The notes beneath the pieces were generated by a model that saw only the letters and a program-made list of their open reading frames with translations, was not told the origin of the DNA and searched no databases. Below are positions 59,099-64,000 of a stretch of 64,000 bases of DNA, piece by piece. The translations under genes and the position numbers were made by a program. Position 1 is the stretch's first letter; the number at the start of each line of letters is the position of its first letter. Location: the NCBI GenBank assembly GCA_019671005.1, contig CM033745.1:16606921-16670920 (forward strand), in the 5' to 3' direction. Source of the stretch: Hibiscus mutabilis. Lineage: Eukaryota; Streptophyta; Magnoliopsida; Malvales; Malvaceae.

Positions 59099-59880
59099 AT
59101 GAAAGGGGTTGTAATGAAAGAAATCATCAAGTGGCTTGACGCCGGCATTATATACCCTATCTCTGATAGTACATGGGTAAGTCTGGTACAATTTGTACCG
59201 AAAAAGGGAGGTATAACGGTGGTAAGTAATGAAAACAATGAACTTATTTCAACCAGGACTGTGACCGGTTGGAGGGTTTGTATGGATTATCGAAAGCTAA
59301 ACAAAGCCACTAGGAAAGATCACTTCCTATTACCTTTTATTGATCAAATGCTTGACCGTCTTGCAGGTAAACCCTTTTATTGTTTTCTTGAAGGTTATTC
59401 AAGTTACAATCAAATTTCCATAGCACCAGAAGATCAAGAAAAGACAACCTTCACATACCCATACGGTACTTATGCTTTCTGAAGGATGCCGTTCAGATTG
59501 TGTAACGCCCCGGCAACCTTCCAAAGATGCATGCTGGCACTTTTTTCAGATATGGTCGAAGACTTCCTTAAGATCTTCATGGATGATTTTTTGTTTTTGG
59601 TAATGACTTCGACAGTTGCCTCGGCAATTTAGAGAAGGTGTTGGCAAGATGTGAAGAAACCGATTTAGTTCTTAATTGGGAAAAGTGCCATTTTATGGTA
59701 GATGAATGAATAGTGCTCAGCCACAAGATTTCATCCAAGGGAATTGAAGTAGACAAAGCCAAGGTGGACGTGATCGAGAGATTACCCCCACCAAGTTCGG
59801 TTAAAGGAATCTGAAGCTTTCTTGGACATGCAGGTTTTTACAGGAGGTTCATTCATAATTTTTCTAAGATTACTAAACCC
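59099..59880 (+). pseudogene. pol: Athila reverse transcriptase, broken
   Basis: The frame 59099-59482 reads LDAGIIYPISDSTWVS, VPKKGGITVV, TGWRVCMDYRKLNKATRKDH and QEKTTFTYPYGTYAF. It is then stopped by TGA 59480-59482, where Arg is expected. The polymerase motif FMDDF is at 59576-59590 in the same frame. A frameshift near 59590 and stops near 59707 and 59813 follow, with LNWEKCHFMV and SFLGHAGFYRRFI recognisable. The word order is that of Athila. Its N-terminal part is lost at the junction with the copia fragment. Confidence 0.9.
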
Positions 59881-60435
59881 TTGTACAATTTGCTTGAACA
59901 GGATAAAGTCTTCAATTTTGATGATTCTTGCGCCCAAGCATTCAAAACCCTAAAGGAAAAGCTTACCTCAGCACCCATTGTCGTTCCACCCGATTGGACG
60001 CTACCTTTTGAGCTCATGTGTGATGCAAGTGATTTTGCGGTAGGAGCAGTCCTAGGCCAACGAACAGGTAAGACCTTTCATGTGATATACTATGCTAGTA
60101 AAACTCTTAATAGTGCTCAAGTGAACTACACAACAATGGAGAAAGAGTTACTAGGTTTTCGCCTTTCACAAGTTCTGATCCTATTTGATTGGTACAAAGG
60201 TAATTGTTCATACAGACCATTCGGAAATTAAGTATCTATTTGCTAAAAAGGATTCCAAACCTCGTTTGATTCGTTGGATATCTCTTTTACAAGAGTTTGA
60301 CATTGAAATTAAGGATAGGAAAGGAACAGAAAAGCAAGCGGTCGATCACTTATCACGCTTAGAACGCAATGGGGAGGAGGACACGGATTTAGAGATATGC
60401 TATGCATTCCTGGATGAGCAATTGTTAGTAACCTC
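59881..60435 (+). pseudogene. pol: Athila RNase H, broken
   Basis: The frames 59881-60231 and 60185-60862 overlap by a shift. Words are FELMCDASDFAVGAVLGQR, YASKTLNSAQVNYTTMEKELL, HTDHSEIKYL and DRKGTEKQAVDHLSRLE. The acidic residues of the first block (CDASD) and the ME-KE block are seen. The QAVDHLSRLE word, where most relatives have a similar 'ADHLSR', closes the domain. The coding repeat follows directly. Confidence 0.87.
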
Positions 60436-60628
60436 GGCAACCATGGATGCGCACGCCTCGGCAACCATAGATGCGCATGCCTCTGTAACCCCTGACGCCT
60501 CGGCAACCATTGACGCGCATGCCGCAGCAACCATAGATGCGCACGCCCCGACAACCCTTGACACGCATGCTGCGGCAACCCTTGACACGCATGTCGCTGC
60601 AACTCTAGACGTGCACGCCTCAACAACC
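60436..60628 (+). repeat. 24-bp coding tandem repeat, about eight copies
   Basis: Eight consecutive units of eight residues with the pattern (S/A)AT(I/M/L)DAHA run in frame; one unit lacks two residues. The DNA repeats with a 24-bp period ('gcaaccatagatgcgcacgc' type). It sits between RNase H and INT, where relatives have a short linker. Confidence 0.88.
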
Positions 60629-61930
60629 TTGGAAGTAGTTGCCACGACAACACATGCCTTGGCAATACCCTGGCATGCAGATTTAGTTAATTTCCTTGTT
60701 TGTGGTATTTTACCTTATGGCCTTACTCACCAAGGGAAGAAGCGGTTCCGCCATGATGCTAAGCATTACTTTTGGGAAGAGCCTATTTTGTTTAAACAAT
60801 GTGTAGATCAGGTTATACGCCGATGTGTCCCTGAAGAGGAGCAGCAGAATGTACTCCGGTAATGCCACTCTTCACCTTATGGAGGACATTTTGGAGGAAC
60901 ACGTACCGCGGCCAAAGTTTTGCAATCCAGTTTGTATTGGCCAACACTGTACAAAGATGCCCAAGAGTTTTACAAGCAATGTGATCATTGCCAGAGGACG
61001 GGCAATATCTTTAGACGACATGAGATGCCGCTCCAAAACATCATCAAGGTAGAATTGTTCGATGTATGGGGGATCGATTTTATGGGTCATTTCCCATCTT
61101 CATTCGGCAACCTCTACATTCTACTTGTTGTCGACTACGTGTCTAAATGGGTTGAGGCAGCTGTAGTTCCCACCAATGATTCCAAGACCGTGCAATGATT
61201 CTTACAGAAAAATATATTTACACGGTTTGGGATGCCGAAAGCAATTATCAGTGATGAAGGCAAGCACTTTGACAACAGACTTATTGCCAAGATGTTGCAA
61301 CGCTTCGGCGTGTCACACAAAATTGCCACAGCATATCACCCACAAACCAATGGGCAAGCAAAAATTTCCAACTGAGAATTGAAGGGTATACTCGAGAAAG
61401 TTGTAAATCCCTCTAGGAAGGATTGGTCAGTAAGACTAGATGACGCACTTTGGGCATATCGCACTGCATTCAAAACACCCTTAGGTATGTCTTCCTTCTG
61501 TTGTGTCTATGGCAAAACATGCCATCTACCGGTGGAAATCGAACACAAGGCATATTGGGCAATCAAGACCGTGAATATGGATTGGGAAAGTGCCGGGCAA
61601 AAGCGTTTGTTGGACCTCAATGAGAGAGAAGAATTCCGTGCACTCGCCTATAACAATGCACGAATCTACAAGGAGAAAACAAAGCAATGGCATGACAAGA
61701 AACTATTGCCGCGGCAATTCAAGCCAGGGCAACTAGTTCTCTTATTCAATTCTCGGCTGAAACTTTTCCCGTGAAAACTAAAATCAAGATGGTCGGGACC
61801 ATTCGAAGTTGTCAAACCATTCTCCCATGGTGTCGTGATAATCAAGTCTGTGACTGACGAACATGAATTTAAAGTTAATGGACAAAGATTGAAGCACTAC
61901 AATGGTGCCCATGTGGAACGTAACAAATAA
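60629..61930 (+). pseudogene. pol: Athila integrase, catalytic Glu changed
   Basis: The linker (FLVCGILPYGLTHQGKKRF) leads to a damaged zinc finger, then CDHCQRTGN at 60979. The core has D in VWGIDFMG, D in IISDEGKHF, and NGQAKIS where relatives have Glu, so the third catalytic residue is Lys (G-to-A change). Stops lie at 61195-61197 and 61372-61374. The C-terminal part (61379-61774) reads DDALWAYRTAFKTPLGMS and KQWHDKKLLPRQFKPGQLVLLFNSRLKLFP. A further stop at 61772 precedes the last part, which ends in YNGAHVERNK at 61930. It is inactive. Confidence 0.9.
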
Positions 61931-62541
61931 GTGGTCAAATTAGGAGATGCATGAGCTTGCTCTTCTTTCAATATTTTCTTTTTCTTTTCATTTTTCTTTT
62001 TATTTTTTTTCTTTTTGAACTATTTTATTTATTTTTTTATTATTTAATTTTGGTTATTTTTTTAGGATAGATTTATTTTCTTTAAGATTAAGACTACATC
62101 TTTCTTTCATATTTATCTAATTGTTTTTTTAAGAATTTCTTTGCACATCTTTATTTATTTTCTTTTATTAGTTTATCCTTAATTTTAATCCTTATTTTAT
62201 TTGTTTTTGAATTGTAGGAAAAAGAGTTCAAGATAAAAGAGGAATTTTGATTCAAGAAGGAAACTTCTTCAACAAGGAAATTAATGGGCTGAATCTAAGG
62301 CTTATATTAAGCCTCCAATTTACCCTAAATAAACCCCCTATCCGTCACCCTTCCTCTAAATCGAAACCCCTTTCTTCTTTATTCCAAAATTAATCACACC
62401 CACCATATTTACTACATATATTTTCTATTTAACCCATCACCCTTAACTTCTAAGAAACCTATTCCTACTTTTCATCTTGCAACTCTTTAGTTTCTTATGC
62501 TTTCTTTTCTTTGTTTCTACCAAACTCACAACCAAGATCAT
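61931..62541 (+). other. INT-to-ORF spacer with a T-rich tract and candidate splice acceptor
   Basis: About 600 bp without a gene. It is strongly T-rich (61970-62215) and ends in a TTGTAG at about 62213-62218, which looks like a 3' splice site ahead of the downstream ORF. This function is inference. Confidence 0.55.
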
Positions 62542-63964
62542 CCATGGCATCCAAAATTGAATTTTTGGTTCATCCAAGTTCCTCCAAATAACCAAGATAC
62601 AAGAAGTTTGCTACACCGATGGTTTAAAAAAGATTTCACTCCAAGTTTGAAAGCTGGAAGATTTGCGAAGAACAAGGCTTTCAATACTGCAACTCTCATC
62701 AAGATTTCAGCCTTGAACCATTCATCTTCAAAAGGATTGCACATCAAAAGTGGCAAATCTTTTGCCATCAATCGGAACCAGGTAACATCTCATGGGTAAG
62801 AGAATTCTATGCTCACTCACCTAACCCAGATAATCCTTATGTTTTTGTTCGTGACAAGGCTATACTAATAAGCCCCGAAAACATCAACACTTTTACGGGC
62901 TCTACATTGAGAAGGACGAGCATCAAGCCTTTGTTGATCAACTCATGCCCAAGCAACTAGACAAGGTGCTTCAAGAACTCACTCTACCGGGAACTCATTG
63001 GAATGACGGTAAATACAAGGGCACGGTAAATCGCCTTCGGCTTAAACCCGAGGCAAAATTATGGAATAAGTTTGTTAAAACTTCTTTAATTCCCACAACA
63101 CACAATACCATCGTTGATACACCTCGTCTTTTGCTCATACATTCTATCTTGCATGATCGCATCATTAACATTGGAAAATTTATTTGTGATGAGATTTTTG
63201 TATGTAGCTCAAAAGACAAGGGTTCTCTTTTCTTCCCTTGCTTAATTTCCAATCTTTGCAAGGAGATGCATGTCCCAAGTGAGTCCACTGATGAGAAGGC
63301 CCTACCAAAGTCCGGTTGGAAACGAGCACAAATCCGAAAGCTAATGGGAGAGGCAATGGTAAAATCCCCAACGCCTTCAATTGCCACGACAACTCTTGCA
63401 GCCTCGAAAACTCCTAATGTCCAAGCAACCGATGCCCGGGCAACTCGGACAGCAGACCCAAGACAACTTGAAGCACTATTACAACCGTTGGCGAACCGTC
63501 TTAAGCAACTTGAAGACCGACAACTAATGTTCATGTGGTACATGAAGGATCACAACAATGCCATCACCCAAGTCATCCTGGAAAAGTACCCGGACAGCCG
63601 TGTGCCGTTCCTAATCTTTCCTGCCGAAATCCTTGCCACGGCAACCTACACTGCGCCTGCTCAAGCAGTTGCCACAGCAACCAACACTGAAGATGTCACG
63701 GAAACCAAAGCTACAGACGCCCCGACAACCACTTCATCAGATTCGGACTAGTCCTCTATTGCACCAACAAAGACCGCACCAATCGAATCCTCCAAGCCCA
63801 AGCGAAAAGCCAATGACATTGATGAAGAGGACGATGAGGACAACCCCGTACGAGGATTGATTCCACCATCGGCAACAAGGAAGCAACCACCGCGTTCAAA
63901 CAAAAGAATCAAAACACAGACCAAAAGGAAACTAATCATCCACGACGACGAACTCTCAGAGTAA
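62542..63964 (+). pseudogene. Athila downstream ORF, plant transposon protein domain
   Basis: From a possible ATG at 62542 (MASKIEFLV) the frame is interrupted. It is then readable from about 62660 as NSHQDFSLEPF, RIAHQKWQIF and SWVREFYAHS. A frameshift near 62930 leads into the open frame 62945-63751 (QELTLPGTHWND, WNKFVKTSLIPTTHNT, LLIHSILHDRIINIGKFICDEIF, FPCLISNLCKEMHVP). The pattern matches the 'putative plant transposon protein' family that accompanies Athila pol. A TAG at 63749-63751 is followed in the same frame by an acidic and basic tail to TAA 63962-63964. Its position after INT is that of the Athila env-like ORF, but I see no signal peptide or membrane segment. Function unknown. 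Confidence 0.8.
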
Positions 63965-64000
63965 GTCCTCATTTGCATTTTACTTTTCTTTATTTTTATT

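Larger units (their letters stand above)
59096..64000 (+). mobile_element. Athila-type gypsy element, 5'-truncated, runs off the window
   Basis: It contains RT, RNase H, a coding repeat, INT and a downstream ORF in the order known for Athila elements. The RT starts inside the domain, and gag, protease and 5' LTR are missing. The 3' LTR would lie beyond 64000. Stops and shifts disable all domains. Confidence 0.87.

Noticed and set aside
60309..60665. Minus-strand frames over the coding repeat
   Set aside because: They are shadows created by the 24-bp repeat. The plus frame continues RNase H and integrase.
62542..63964. A true envelope gene
   Set aside because: No signal peptide, fusion peptide or membrane span is visible. 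The domain is of the plant transposon protein type, so I leave the function open.

Overview
The window is plant nuclear DNA made almost entirely of nested, decayed LTR retrotransposons. I found no intact host gene, rRNA or tRNA. The protein families (Tat/Ogre, Tekay and Athila lineages of Ty3/gypsy, plus Ty1/copia), a 19-kb element with 3.6-kb LTRs, and a plastid atpI fragment all point to a eudicot. The first open reading frame of the large element resembles the DUF7745 proteins that I recognise as abundant in Gossypium. A Malvaceae genome, most likely cotton, is my best guess, by inference.

Layout. 1-2539 is a piece of a Tekay-type LTR. 2540-56253 is a tandem array of two Ogre/Tat elements that share their middle LTR: LTR1 2540-6147, internal region 1, LTR2 18017-21619, internal region 2, LTR3 48064-56253. 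Internal region 1 is nearly complete: PBS, ORF1 with coiled coil, gag, aspartic protease, G-patch, an in-frame intron, RT, two RNase H domains, INT, purine-rich 3' region, PPT. It carries many stops and shifts. Internal region 2 has lost the gag core and half of INT. It is split by a Tekay element at 23489-41619, flanked by the 5-bp duplication GTTTC.

That Tekay element is itself a hybrid. Its 5' LTR is cut at 26490, and a reverse-oriented, 5'-truncated second Ogre-like element (26491-35355) replaces everything up to the middle of the Tekay RT. LTR3 holds two further insertions: a plastid atpI fragment (about 48076-48868) and a perfect solo LTR (51372-55107, TSD TTAGG).

56254-59095 is the 3' end of a reverse-oriented copia element with a minisatellite in its LTR. 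It is joined head-on to an Athila element (59096 to the window end) that carries RT, RNase H, a 24-bp coding repeat, INT, and a downstream ORF of the plant-transposon-protein type.

The parts formerly worked as retrotransposon machinery: capsid, protease, reverse transcription and integration. None looks able to act alone now. The most interesting signals are the LTR-sharing tandem array, four stop codons shared by both copies, a long hairpin enclosing the polypurine tract that is conserved in two Ogre subfamilies, a PBS-like copy inside a conserved LTR block, and filler DNA at a deletion. I found no convincing new non-transposon system.
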